This document shows positions 16,738 through 24,883 of a stretch of 64,000 bases of DNA, in pieces. Numbering within the stretch: the first letter of the stretch is position 1; every line of letters starts with the position of its first letter. The translations under genes and the position numbers were made by a program. Origin of the DNA: CAIXZV01 sp963697365 (GTDB lineage: Bacteria; Chloroflexota; Limnocylindria; Limnocylindrales; CSP1-4); NCBI GenBank assembly GCA_963697365.1, contig CAVONT010000008.1, positions 186,001 to 250,000 of the forward strand, in the 5' to 3' direction. The notes under the pieces were generated by a model. The model was not told where the DNA came from, did not search any database, and saw only the letters and a program-made list of their open reading frames with translations.

Positions 16738-17599
16738 TGTCGATCGAGCGCGTGTTCGTCGCCGGGGCCGGCCTCATGGGCCACGGGATCGCCCAGGTCC
16801 ACGCGGCTGTCGGCAAGGAGGTCACCCTGTACGAGCCCGACATGGCCCGCGCCGAGGCAGGTATCGCGAGGATCGCCGGCAACCTGGAGCGCGCCGTCGC
16901 GAAGGGGAAGCTGGCGGCTGATGCGCGCGAGGAGGTCCTGGCCCGCCTGACCGGCACGGACGATCTGTCCCAGGCCGGCGACGCGGACCTGGTGGTCGAG
17001 GCGGTCTTCGAGGACGCGGACGTGAAGGCGCGCCTGTGGGCAGACCTCGACGCCGTCGCGCCGGCCGACTGCATCTTCGCGTCGAACACCTCGTCGATCT
17101 CCATCGACACGCTCTGTGAGGCAGTGTCCCCGGAGCGTCGCCCCCGGTTCGTCGGGATGCACTTCTTCAGCCCCGTGCCGGTGATGCCGCTCGTGGAGCT
17201 GATCCGCGGCGCGGCCACCGACGACGCGACCGAGGCGGCGATCAGGGGGCTCGCCGGCGACCTTGGCAAGCAGGTCATCGTCTCGGCCGACCGGCCCGGC
17301 TTCATCGTGAACCGGATCCTGATGCCGTTCCTCGGGGAGGCGATGCGCGCCCTCGAGGAGGGTGTCGGCACGGCCGAGGACATCGACGCCGGCGCGAGGG
17401 TGGGCCTCAACCACCCGATGGGGCCGCTCGAGCTCGCCGACTTCATCGGCCTCGACGTGTGCCTCGGGATCATGCGCGTGCTCGACGATGGCATCGGCGG
17501 ACCCCAGTTCGCGCCGCCGCAAGGTGCTCGAGCACCTCGTCGCGGCAGGCCACCTCGGGCCAGAAGACGGGCCGCGGGTTCCACACCTACCCGCGGTAG
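16737..17599 (+). CDS. 3-hydroxyacyl-CoA dehydrogenase (two frameshifts)
   Basis: NAD-dependent oxidation of 3-hydroxybutyryl-CoA or related 3-hydroxyacyl-CoA to the 3-oxo form. The N-terminal Rossmann loop is VFVAGAGLMGHGIAQVHA, catalytic elements are FASNTSSISI and the family signature GMHFFSPVPVMPLVELIRG, and the C-terminal helical domain begins at DRPGFIVNRIL. ATG 16737 is preferred over GTG 16734 because AAGGAGG lies five bases before it. Extra bases near 17515 and 17561 disturb the last 28 codons; removing them restores the usual GHLGQKTGRGFHTYPR end at TAG 17597-17599. About 286 residues when repaired. Confidence 0.9.
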
Positions 17600-17650
17600 C
17601 CGGCCCGTCCGGAGCGATCAAGCCCGGGTCGGCGTGGCCGGCCGGAGGTG

Positions 17651-17656
17651 TAGAGT
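17651..17656 (+). promoter_or_regulatory. Candidate leaderless -10 box (TAGAGT) of the thiolase gene
   Basis: TAGAGT ends 7 nt before the ATG at 17664, suggesting the thiolase also has its own promoter. Confidence 0.4.
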
Positions 17657-17663
17657 CCGCGCG

Positions 17664-18900
17664 ATGGAGCGTGCAGCAGGACCCAACGGCGCCGTCTACA
17701 TCGTGAGCGCGGCGCGTACCCCCATCGGCAAGTTCGGCGGAGCACTCGCGGCGGTGCCCGCCGTTGAGCTGGGTGCGGTTGCGATCCGGGCGGCGGTGGA
17801 GCGTGCCGGCCTGGCCCTGGACGCCCCATTCGACGAGGTCCTGATGGGCCAGGTCCTCCAGGGTGGCGCCGGCCAGGCGCCCGCACGCCAGGCGCTGCTG
17901 CGCGCCGGCCTTTCGACGTCCACCCCGGCCACGACCATCAACCGGGTCTGCGGCTCGGGTCTCAAGGCGATCATGCTGGCCGCGGCCGGGATCCGCGCTG
18001 GCGACGGCGACCTGTATGTCGCGGGCGGCATGGAGTCGATGAACCTGGCGCCGTACCTGCTGCGCAAGGCGCGCTTCGGCTACCGGCTCGGCGCCGGCTC
18101 GCTCGACGACTCGGCCGTGGCAGACGGCCTGTGGTGCGCCGTGGACGACTGCCACATGGGCACGCACGCGGAGCGAGTGGCGATCAAGGCCGTCTGTGTC
18201 ACGCGAGGACCAGGACCGGTTCGCGCTCGAGAGCCACCAGCGGGCCGTCGCGGCCCAGGACGCGGGACGCTTCGATGCCGAGATGGCACCCGTGACGGTC
18301 CGGGACGCCAGGGGTCGCGAGACCGTGGTGACGCTGGACGAGAGCCCGCGGCGCGACTCGACCGTGGAGGCGCTCGCCCGTCTCGCACCCGTGTTCGACC
18401 TGCCCGTGGGTGACGACCGCGGGGATGCGCAGGTGGGGACCGTCACCGCCGGCAACGCGCCCGGAATCACCGACGGCGGTGCCGCGGTGGTCGTCGCGTC
18501 GGAGCGGGCCGTCGAGCGGCACGGCCTCACGCCGATGGCCCGGATCGTGGGCTACGCCCAGGCGGAGGTGGAGCCCAAGTGGCTGTTCCTCGCGCCCGTC
18601 AAGGGGGTGCGCGAGCTGGAGCGGCGGACGGGCCTGGCGGTCGCCGACTTCGACCTTGTCGAGATCAACGAGGCGTTCGCCGCGCAGGTCCTCGCCGATG
18701 GCCGCGAGCTGGGTCTGGACTGGGCGAAGGTGAACGTGAACGGCGGGGCGATCGCGCTGGGGCACCCGATCGGGGCGTCGGGCGCGCGGATCCTGGCCAC
18801 GCTGGTCCACGAGCTGGCCCGACGCGGGGGACGGTACGGGCTGGCGACGCTCTGCCTGGGCGGTGGCGGCTCGGTCGCGATGGCGGTCGAGCGGGTCTGA
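17664..18900 (+). CDS. Acetyl-CoA acetyltransferase (thiolase, one frameshift)
   Basis: Condenses or cleaves acyl-CoA thioesters (two acetyl-CoA to acetoacetyl-CoA, or the reverse). The acyl-accepting Cys is C96 in INRVCGSGLKA; the catalytic His is in GGAIALGHPIGASGAR and the second Cys in LATLCLGGGGSV. An extra base near 18190 splits the frame between HAERVAIKA and SREDQDRFALESHQRA; these are adjacent in the family, so one gene is annotated (about 411 residues). With the dehydrogenase before it and the mutase subunits it forms a short-chain acyl-CoA set for butyryl/isobutyryl or polyhydroxyalkanoate-type metabolism. Confidence 0.92.
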
Positions 18901-18970
18901 ATGCTGCCAGGGCCGGCGCCCATGACGCCGCGCGATCGGGCCGATGTGCGCTATCCTCTCCCGCGGTTCC

Positions 18971-19045
18971 GGGCCGGTAGCTCAACGGTAGAGCAAGTGA
19001 CTCTTAATCACTAGGTTCAGGGTTCGAATCCCTGCCGGCTCACCA
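18971..19045 (+). tRNA. tRNA-Lys (anticodon CTT), CCA encoded
   Basis: Cloverleaf drawn by hand: acceptor GGGCCGG pairs with CCGGCTC (one G-U), D arm GCTC/GAGC, anticodon stem AGTGA/TCACT with loop CTCTTAA (anticodon CTT), T arm CAGGG-TTCGAAT-CCCTG. Discriminator A, and CCA is encoded. Reads AAG codons. Confidence 0.95.
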
Positions 19046-19060
19046 ACTCGGACACCCCAG

Positions 19061-19086
19061 CCCCTCCGGCCAGCCGGAGGGGTTTT
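19061..19086 (+). terminator. Rho-independent terminator after tRNA-Lys
   Basis: CCCCTCCGGC-CA-GCCGGAGGGG, a 10-bp perfect stem with a 2-nt loop followed by TTTT; the only textbook intrinsic terminator with T tract that I found in the window. Confidence 0.85.
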
Positions 19087-19382
19087 CGCTTGGAGCGGCC
19101 CCCGGGCTCTCGCGCCAGACTGGACCCTTCAGATAAGTGGCGCATAAGTGGGTTCAGGCACGATGGCCGCGCGTCGGACGCCCATGGGGGATCCGGGCGC
19201 AGTCGTCCCCGGGGCAACGCGCGCCGGGCAGCTCGGGCCCGCACGTACCGTCGGCGTCCCCGGGGACGAATCGCAATCGCCAAGGGATCGTGGGCCCGAG
19301 CCGGCTCGAATGCCAAGTCCCACACGTCGGGAGACGCGGGCCGGTTTCGTCCGCATCGCGCTCCGGTGAGGAGACAACCGGC
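19087..19382. other. Intergenic region without recognised gene
   Basis: About 300 bases between the tRNA terminator and the sensor-kinase promoter. An open frame continues upstream of the kinase but lacks family similarity. A short direct repeat (ATAAGTGG, two copies near 19134-19153) is the only feature noticed. Confidence 0.4.
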
Positions 19383-19388
19383 TAGGAT
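19383..19388 (+). promoter_or_regulatory. Candidate leaderless -10 box (TAGGAT) of the kinase operon
   Basis: TAGGAT ends 7 nt before the ATG at 19396; no ribosome-binding sequence. Confidence 0.45.
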
Positions 19389-19395
19389 CGCCCTG

Positions 19396-20970
19396 ATGCA
19401 AGGTCCTGCCTGGCGTGCGCTGCGCGCCGTCGTCATCGTCGTCGCACTCCTGGCCGCGGCCACGCTTGCCGTCGCGGCGCTCGAGCATGCCGTCGGTGTG
19501 GCCAACGCCTCGTCTGCCTACCTGGTCGCGGTGGTCCTCGCGGCGCTGCTGGTCGGGACCGCCAGCGCCATCGTGACGGCGGTCGGCTCTGCTGCGCTCT
19601 ACAACTTCTGGTTCACCGAACCCCGGTTTACCTTCGCCATCCATGATTCGGGCGTCCTGCTGAGCGTCATCCTGCTGCTGTTCGTCGGCGTGACGGTGGG
19701 CGAGCTCGCAGCCCTGCAGCGCCGGCGGGCCGAGGCAGCGGAGACGGCGGCCCAGGAGGCTCGCGCGCTGTTCGCCACAAGCCGCGCCCTGGCCACGAGG
19801 ACGTCCATGGAGGAGGCCGTGCGCTCGATCCTTGACACACTTCGCTCCCAGGCCGGACTCGAGCGCGCCTGGATCGCGACTGGCCCGGATCCTGCGGCGG
19901 AGACGGTGCTTGCGGACACCGGTGATGCCCGCCCACCCGCGCTGCCGGCGCGCCTCCGGGTCCTCCAGCGCACGCCCGGCGATGAGCCGGCGCGCTGGTC
20001 GATCGTCCAGCGTCCTGAGGCGGGCCGCCGTGCTGCCGGTCCCGTGGACACCTACCGGGTCCGGATCGAGGCGAGCGGCGAGCCCCTCGGCTCGCTGTGG
20101 GCCGAACGCCCGCGCGTGCTCGGCGAGCCCGACGGGGTGGGCACACGGCTGATGGCCGCGGCCGCGGACCAGGTGGGCCAGGCACTTGCCCACGACCGCG
20201 TGGAGGAACGCGTCCGTGCGTCCGAGATCGCCCGGGAGAGCGACGCCCTCAAGAGCGCGCTCCTCCAGTCGGTATCGCATGACCTGCGCACACCGCTCGC
20301 GACCATCCGCGCGGCAGCCGGCAGCCTGCGCCCGGGAACGAACCTGTCCGACGAGGACCGCCGCGCCAGCGCCGATGCCATCGAGCGCGAGGTCGAGTAC
20401 CTCAACCGCATGGTCACCAACCTGCTCGACCTGTCCCGGATCGAGGCGGGCGCGCTGCGGGCGAGCCGTGAGTTGTTCGACCTCGACGATCTCCTCGCTC
20501 GGGCCCTGGACAGCACCCGCCAGCGGCTTGGGGGACGCACGCTTGAGCTCGACCTGCGGTGTGCGCCGGTAGTGGTGGATGCCGTGTTCGCCGACGAAGC
20601 GGTCACGAACGTGCTCGACAACGGGCTCAAGCACACACCGCCCGGCGCCCGGCTGCGGGTCACCGGCCGCGACCTCGATCCTGCCTGGGTGCGCCTGACC
20701 GTCGAGGACGACGGCCCGGGGGTGTCACCCGAGCACTTGGGGCGCCTGTTCGAGAAGTTCTACCGGGTGCCCGGGTCGGAACGTCGGTCGAGGGAGGGGA
20801 CCGGCATCGGCCTCGCGGTCACGCGCGGGCTCGTCGAGGCGATGGGTGGCCAGGTGGCCGCCCGCCGGAGCGAGCTGGGCGGGCTCGCGGTGGATATCGA
20901 CCTGCCGGCGGGGGCGCTCCCGGGCGAGACCGCCGCGCAGCCGCCGGTCGGCTCGGCGGCTGCGGCATGA
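19396..20970 (+). CDS. KdpD-like sensor histidine kinase (short form)
   Basis: 524 residues. The order is a DUF4118-type membrane domain (hydrophobic segments at about 8-30, 40-65 and 80-100, with YNFWFTEPRFTF), a GAF-like domain (about 130-270), the phosphoacceptor helix with His in LLQSVSHDLRTPLATIRAA, and a HATPase domain (N box VLDNGLKHTPPG, G boxes EDDGPGVS and GTGIGLAV). This is the C-terminal half of KdpD without the N-terminal KdpD and USP domains. Osmotic or potassium signals are the usual input. Its stop overlaps the response-regulator start (ATGA), and a potassium-transporter-like gene lies downstream. Confidence 0.9.
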   Translation: MQGPAWRALRAVVIVVALLAAATLAVAALEHAVGVANASSAYLVAVVLAALLVGTASAIVTAVGSAALYNFWFTEPRFTFAIHDSGVLLSVILLLFVGVTVGELAALQRRRAEAAETAAQEARALFATSRALATRTSMEEAVRSILDTLRSQAGLERAWIATGPDPAAETVLADTGDARPPALPARLRVLQRTPGDEPARWSIVQRPEAGRRAAGPVDTYRVRIEASGEPLGSLWAERPRVLGEPDGVGTRLMAAAADQVGQALAHDRVEERVRASEIARESDALKSALLQSVSHDLRTPLATIRAAAGSLRPGTNLSDEDRRASADAIEREVEYLNRMVTNLLDLSRIEAGALRASRELFDLDDLLARALDSTRQRLGGRTLELDLRCAPVVVDAVFADEAVTNVLDNGLKHTPPGARLRVTGRDLDPAWVRLTVEDDGPGVSPEHLGRLFEKFYRVPGSERRSREGTGIGLAVTRGLVEAMGGQVAARRSELGGLAVDIDLPAGALPGETAAQPPVGSAAAA

Positions 20971-21698
20971 TCCGCACCCCGGCCGCCGGGTCCGGCCCCA
21001 CGATCCTCGTCGTGGAGGACGACACCGAGACGCGCTCCGCCCTGGTGCGCGAGCTCGTGTCCGGCGGCTACACGGTCATCGAGGCACCCGACGGCCGGAC
21101 CGCCCTGGACCGCTGGGCAGCGCGCCGCCCCGACCTCGTCCTGCTCGACCTGGGACTGCCGGACATGGACGGCCTTGCAGTCGTCGGGGCGATCCGGCGC
21201 GAGGCGGCGACGCCGATCGTGATCCTGTCCGGCCGCTACGAGGAGCGCGAGAAGGTGGAGGCGCTCAACCGCGGTGCCGACGATTACGTGACCAAGCCGT
21301 TCGGGGTGGACGAGCTCCGGGCGCGCCTCCGGGTCGCCTTGCGCCGCGCGACCGGTCCTGTCGGCGACGCGGCAGGGCGGATCGCCATCGGCCCGCTCCT
21401 GCTCGACGCCGGCAGCCACGAGGTCACCGTTCACGGCGGCCGCCTGGAGCTCACGCCACGGGAGTTCGAGCTCCTGCGCGTCCTGCTGACCCACCGGGGC
21501 CGCGTCGTGACCAAAGGCCGGCTGCTGCGCGCCGTGTGGGGCGAGGCCTACCAGGGCGAGGACAGCTACGTGTACGTCCACGTGAGCCAGCTGCGGCGGA
21601 AGCTTGCGGCCGCAGACCCGGACGGTGAGCTCGCGGACCTGATCCGGACCGAGCCGGGCGTCGGCTACCGGATCCGGGATCTCGCGGCCAATCCTTAG
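20967..21698 (+). CDS. KdpE-like response regulator (OmpR family)
   Basis: 243 residues. The receiver domain (about 13-130) has the acidic pocket EDD, the phosphoacceptor Asp in LVLLDLGLPDMDG, Ser in VILSGRYEE and Lys in YVTKPFG. The winged-helix DNA-binding domain (about 145-240) shows LTPREFELLRVLLTHRGRVV and SYVYVHVSQLRRKL, typical of KdpE. It is coupled to the kinase by an ATGA overlap. The likely target is the potassium-transport module just downstream, although no kdpFABC genes are visible in this window. Confidence 0.92.
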   Translation: MIRTPAAGSGPTILVVEDDTETRSALVRELVSGGYTVIEAPDGRTALDRWAARRPDLVLLDLGLPDMDGLAVVGAIRREAATPIVILSGRYEEREKVEALNRGADDYVTKPFGVDELRARLRVALRRATGPVGDAAGRIAIGPLLLDAGSHEVTVHGGRLELTPREFELLRVLLTHRGRVVTKGRLLRAVWGEAYQGEDSYVYVHVSQLRRKLAAADPDGELADLIRTEPGVGYRIRDLAANP

Positions 21699-21766
21699 GG
21701 AAACTTTAGACACCGGCGGGTGCCCGCGTCCGATTCCCTCTTGGCGGCCCCTGCGATGGTGGGTCC

Positions 21767-22075
21767 ATGGACGCCGCCATCGGCACGCACGACGCCGCCG
21801 ACCCCGACCCCGGGCCGGGCCCCGGACCTGACCAGGTCCCCGGACCGGGACCTGACCGCGAGTCATGGGCCGGCGAGGACCGTCTCGTGCGTGAGGCCGT
21901 CCTCATGGTCGCATCGGGCATCACGCCCCGTGTCCTCGTCGCCGGCCTCGCCCACGGCGACGCCGTCCGCGACCGCTGCACGCGCTTCGCCCTCGAGTCC
22001 GGGGTGCGTCTGCGCGCCATTGGCACGTCGCGGAGCGACCGGGTCGACGTCGTCGCGGAGATCATCACCGCATGA
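21767..22075 (+). CDS. Small hypothetical protein between regulator and transporter
   Basis: 102 residues. The first 35 are Asp/Pro/Gly-rich, with Pro-Gly repeats and probably disordered; residues about 38-100 look folded (REAVLMVASGITPRVLVAGL, then SGVRLRAIGTSRSDRVDVVAEI) with alternating strands and helices and no membrane segment. A GGTGG sequence before the ATG may serve as ribosome-binding site. I do not recognise the family. Placement between the KdpE-like regulator and the APC transporter suggests a small regulatory partner for transport, by context only. Confidence 0.55.
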   Translation: MDAAIGTHDAADPDPGPGPGPDQVPGPGPDRESWAGEDRLVREAVLMVASGITPRVLVAGLAHGDAVRDRCTRFALESGVRLRAIGTSRSDRVDVVAEIITA

Positions 22076-22124
22076 ACCGGCCAACAGCCCGCCCTGACCG
22101 GCACCGGTGCCGGGAGGGCAGGCG

Positions 22125-24185
22125 ATGATCGGCGGTCGTCGGCCCATCAGCGGCCGCAAGCCGGGGGACCGGCGTGTGCGGGTCGAGCGCCCCCACTCCC
22201 CGTACTTCCGCTACAGCGGCCCCAACCAGCTTGTCGCCAAGCCCGCAGCGTCGGTGCCCCGGTCGGGCCTCGGACGGGGCGTCCAGCGCGCCAAGGCATG
22301 GCTCATCGGGCGGCCGCTCGCCTCCGAGGAGGAGATCGGCGAGCGCCTCGCCAAGCGCCTCGCCCTGCCGATCTTCTCGTCAGACGCGATCTCGTCATCT
22401 GCCTATGCGACCGAGGAGATCCTGCGGGTCCTGGTGCTCGCCGGCGCGGGCGCTCTCCTGGTGTCGGTCCCCATCGCCATCGCGATCGCCGTCCTGCTTG
22501 CCGTCGTGGCGGTCTCCTACCGCCAGGTGTGCAACGCGTTCCCGCAGGGTGGCGGCGCCTACGCCGTCGCCCGCAAGGAGCTGGTCCCGATCCTCGGCCT
22601 CGTGGCCGCATCCGCGCTCCTCATCGACTACGTCATGACCGTTGCCGTGTCGACGTCGTCTGCGATGGACCAGCTGATCTCGATCATGCCGGGGCTGGAC
22701 TTCGTCCGGATCGAGGTTGCCGTCGGCGTCATCGCCCTGATCACGATCGGCAACCTGCGCGGCCTGCGCGAGGCCGGCAACGTGTTCGCCATTCCCACGT
22801 ACCTGTTTGTCAGCCTCGCCCTCGTCATCGTGGGCACGGGCCTGTTCCGTGTGGCGACAGGCCAGGCGAGCCCGCTGCCGCCCCAGGCGGATGCGGTCCC
22901 CCTCGGCACCGAGACACTCGGCGTTGTGCTGATCCTGCGTGCCTTCGCGAGCGGCTCCGTGGCCCTGACTGGTGTCGAGGCGATCGCCAACGGCGTGCCC
23001 GCCTTCAAGCCACCCGAGTCGAAGAACGCCGGCAACACGATGCTGATCATGGCGGTGCTGCTGGGCGTGATCTTCATCGGCGTGACCATCATCTCCCGCG
23101 CTTACGACATCGTCCCCTCGGTGCCGCTGTCGGGCGGGCCGACGGTCATCGCCCTCGTCGCCAGCACCGTGTTCGGGTGGGGCAGCCCGCTGTTCTACAT
23201 CTTCCAGCTGGCGACAGCCCTGATCCTCTTCCTGGCCGCCAACACCAGCTTCAACGCCTTCCCCCGCCTGGCCGCGATCCTGGCCGAGGACGGCTACTTC
23301 CCGCGCCAGTTCAGCTTCCGGGGAGACCGGCTCGCGTACAGCTGGGGCATCGTCCTGCTCGCCGCCGTCGCCGCCGGCCTCTACGTCATCTTCCAGGGCA
23401 ACACGACCAGCCTGATCCCGCTGTACTCGGTCGGGGTGTTCGTGTGCTTCACCTTGAGCCAGGGCGGCATGGTCCGGCACTGGCTGCGCACCCGCGAGCC
23501 GGGCTGGCGGTGGCGGATGATCGTCAACGCCTTCGGTGCACTTCTCACGTTCGTGGTCCTGTTGATCGTCCTGGTCGAGAAGTTCGAGCATGGCGCGTGG
23601 GTGGTCGCCGTGCTGATCCCGATGCTGGTCGGTGGGATGCTGTTCATCAACCGGCAGTACACGGCATCCAGGCGCCAGCTCGCCATTCCGCCTGACTTCG
23701 TGGTGCCCCCACCCACCCGCCAGGAGCGCGCCATCATCCCGGTCCCGTCGCTCAACCGGGCAGTCGTGCGGGCGGTCAACGTCGCCCGCTCGATCACCGA
23801 CGATGTCAGCGCGGTCTACATCAGCGAGGACCCCGAGGACTCCGCACGGATGCGGGAGCGCTGGGAGCGCCAGGTCCCGGGCGTGCCGCTTGTGATCGTG
23901 GAGAGTCCGTATCGGGCGCTCGCGGGGCCGCTCATGGCCTACCTGGATGTCCTCGATCGCGCATGGCCGCCCGACAAGCCCGAGCCGATCACGTTCGTCA
24001 TCGTCCCCGAGTACGTTGCCCGGCACTGGTGGGAGCGGATCCTGTACAACCAGTCGGCCCGGCGCCTGCGCACGATCCTTCTCGGCCGGCCGCACTGCGT
24101 GGTGGTGGATGTGCCGTACCGGCGTGACGACCAGCGGTTCGCCGACGACGAGATCCCGACGCAGGACCAGGCGATCGCGTCCTGA
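22125..24185 (+). CDS. APC superfamily transporter, KimA-like potassium uptake candidate
   Basis: 686 residues from ATG 22125, chosen because GGGAGGG lies 6 nt upstream; GTG 22107 is the alternative. After a basic N-terminus there are about 12 transmembrane helices (residues about 90-530), starting with the conserved FSSDAISSSAYATEEILR, then a cytoplasmic tail (about 540-686) with a USP-like alpha/beta pattern (RAVVRAVNVARSITDDVSAV, FVIVPEYVARHWWERILYNQ). KimA/YdaO proteins share this layout and import K+ with H+. The upstream KdpDE-like system supports potassium transport; amino acid transport is the alternative. No c-di-AMP riboswitch seen upstream. Confidence 0.85.
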   Translation: MIGGRRPISGRKPGDRRVRVERPHSPYFRYSGPNQLVAKPAASVPRSGLGRGVQRAKAWLIGRPLASEEEIGERLAKRLALPIFSSDAISSSAYATEEILRVLVLAGAGALLVSVPIAIAIAVLLAVVAVSYRQVCNAFPQGGGAYAVARKELVPILGLVAASALLIDYVMTVAVSTSSAMDQLISIMPGLDFVRIEVAVGVIALITIGNLRGLREAGNVFAIPTYLFVSLALVIVGTGLFRVATGQASPLPPQADAVPLGTETLGVVLILRAFASGSVALTGVEAIANGVPAFKPPESKNAGNTMLIMAVLLGVIFIGVTIISRAYDIVPSVPLSGGPTVIALVASTVFGWGSPLFYIFQLATALILFLAANTSFNAFPRLAAILAEDGYFPRQFSFRGDRLAYSWGIVLLAAVAAGLYVIFQGNTTSLIPLYSVGVFVCFTLSQGGMVRHWLRTREPGWRWRMIVNAFGALLTFVVLLIVLVEKFEHGAWVVAVLIPMLVGGMLFINRQYTASRRQLAIPPDFVVPPPTRQERAIIPVPSLNRAVVRAVNVARSITDDVSAVYISEDPEDSARMRERWERQVPGVPLVIVESPYRALAGPLMAYLDVLDRAWPPDKPEPITFVIVPEYVARHWWERILYNQSARRLRTILLGRPHCVVVDVPYRRDDQRFADDEIPTQDQAIAS

Positions 24186-24258
24186 GATCAGGGGTGCCGG
24201 ACGACGTCGTGCCCTTCGTGCATCTCCGGGCGGCCCTCGCCTCGATACCATCGACGCA

Positions 24259-24649
24259 GTGCTCGCGCATGCCCGGCGGGCCGTGCTGGAGGCCGATGCC
24301 ATGGACGAGGCAGTCTCATCCGGACGGTTGTGCGAGACGGCGATCCTCGCGTTCGACCACCTGTGCCTCGTCGAGCGCAGGCGGGATCCCGTGGCGACGG
24401 CGATGACGCCGCGCCAGCGGAGCCGGCGCCAGTTGCTCGAGACGCGCGCCGCAGCCGGCGAGTGGCTCGTTCCCGCCGAACTCGCGGAGACAGTCCTGGC
24501 CCTGGCCGACGTCGCTGAGCCGGATCGAGGACCCCGTGCTTGCAGCGGCCTGGACGGACCATCTTCCGGTGTCCGTGCTCTCGTGTCTCGAGCGCCGATC
24601 GTTCGCGCGCCGTCTGTCGGAGCGGGATCCGTTCGTCGTCTTCGCCTGA
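24259..24649 (+). CDS. Hypothetical protein (one frameshift)
   Basis: Two adjacent open stretches with gene-like composition join if one base near 24515 is removed: AVLEADAMDEAVSSGRLCE ... ETVLALADV and then SRIEDPVLAAAWTDHLPVSV through LSERDPFVVFA, ending at TGA 24647-24649. About 129 residues from GTG 24259, or 115 from ATG 24301. Mostly alpha-helical, no signal peptide, several Cys but no metal motif. I do not recognise the family. It lies between the transporter and the hydrogenase operon on the same strand; linkage with either is unproven. Confidence 0.45.
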
Positions 24650-24760
24650 GCCGCCTGCGTCCCCCAGGTGCTCGTCCCGGGATCCGCGGGCCGAGAAGCA
24701 GGCCCCGCCACAAGCCATACGGACCCTGCGAACAGTGCCCTGCGCCATGTAGCACGGCGA

Positions 24761-24780
24761 CTTCCGACAGGCGTCGGAAG
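24761..24780. terminator. Perfect hairpin upstream of the hydrogenase operon
   Basis: CTTCCGAC-AGGC-GTCGGAAG, an 8-bp perfect stem with a 4-nt loop, 104 nt before the hydrogenase start. It could end the preceding transcript or be a regulator site; no T tract. Confidence 0.4.
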
Positions 24781-24883
24781 GCATGCGTGTCGGTGACGAT
24801 GGTTGCCGGCGTCCCCATCACACCGTCGCGACCGTTACCCGGCCTCCGGTCGGCCCGTCGCGGCACCGACACGAGTGAGATCG

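Noticed and set aside
16734..18413. Single fused dehydrogenase-thiolase protein of 559 residues
   Set aside because: The fusion arises only because frameshifts read through the dehydrogenase stop; the repaired dehydrogenase ends at 17599 and the thiolase has its own promoter and start at 17664.
14982..18530. A 1182-codon minus-strand open frame
   Set aside because: It is antisense to folE, the B12 subunit, meaB, the dehydrogenase and thiolase, whose products are all recognisable; long antisense frames are expected at this GC content.
21699..22124. c-di-AMP riboswitch before the KimA-like gene
   Set aside because: The region is largely occupied by a small open frame and I could not find the conserved ydaO-type core.
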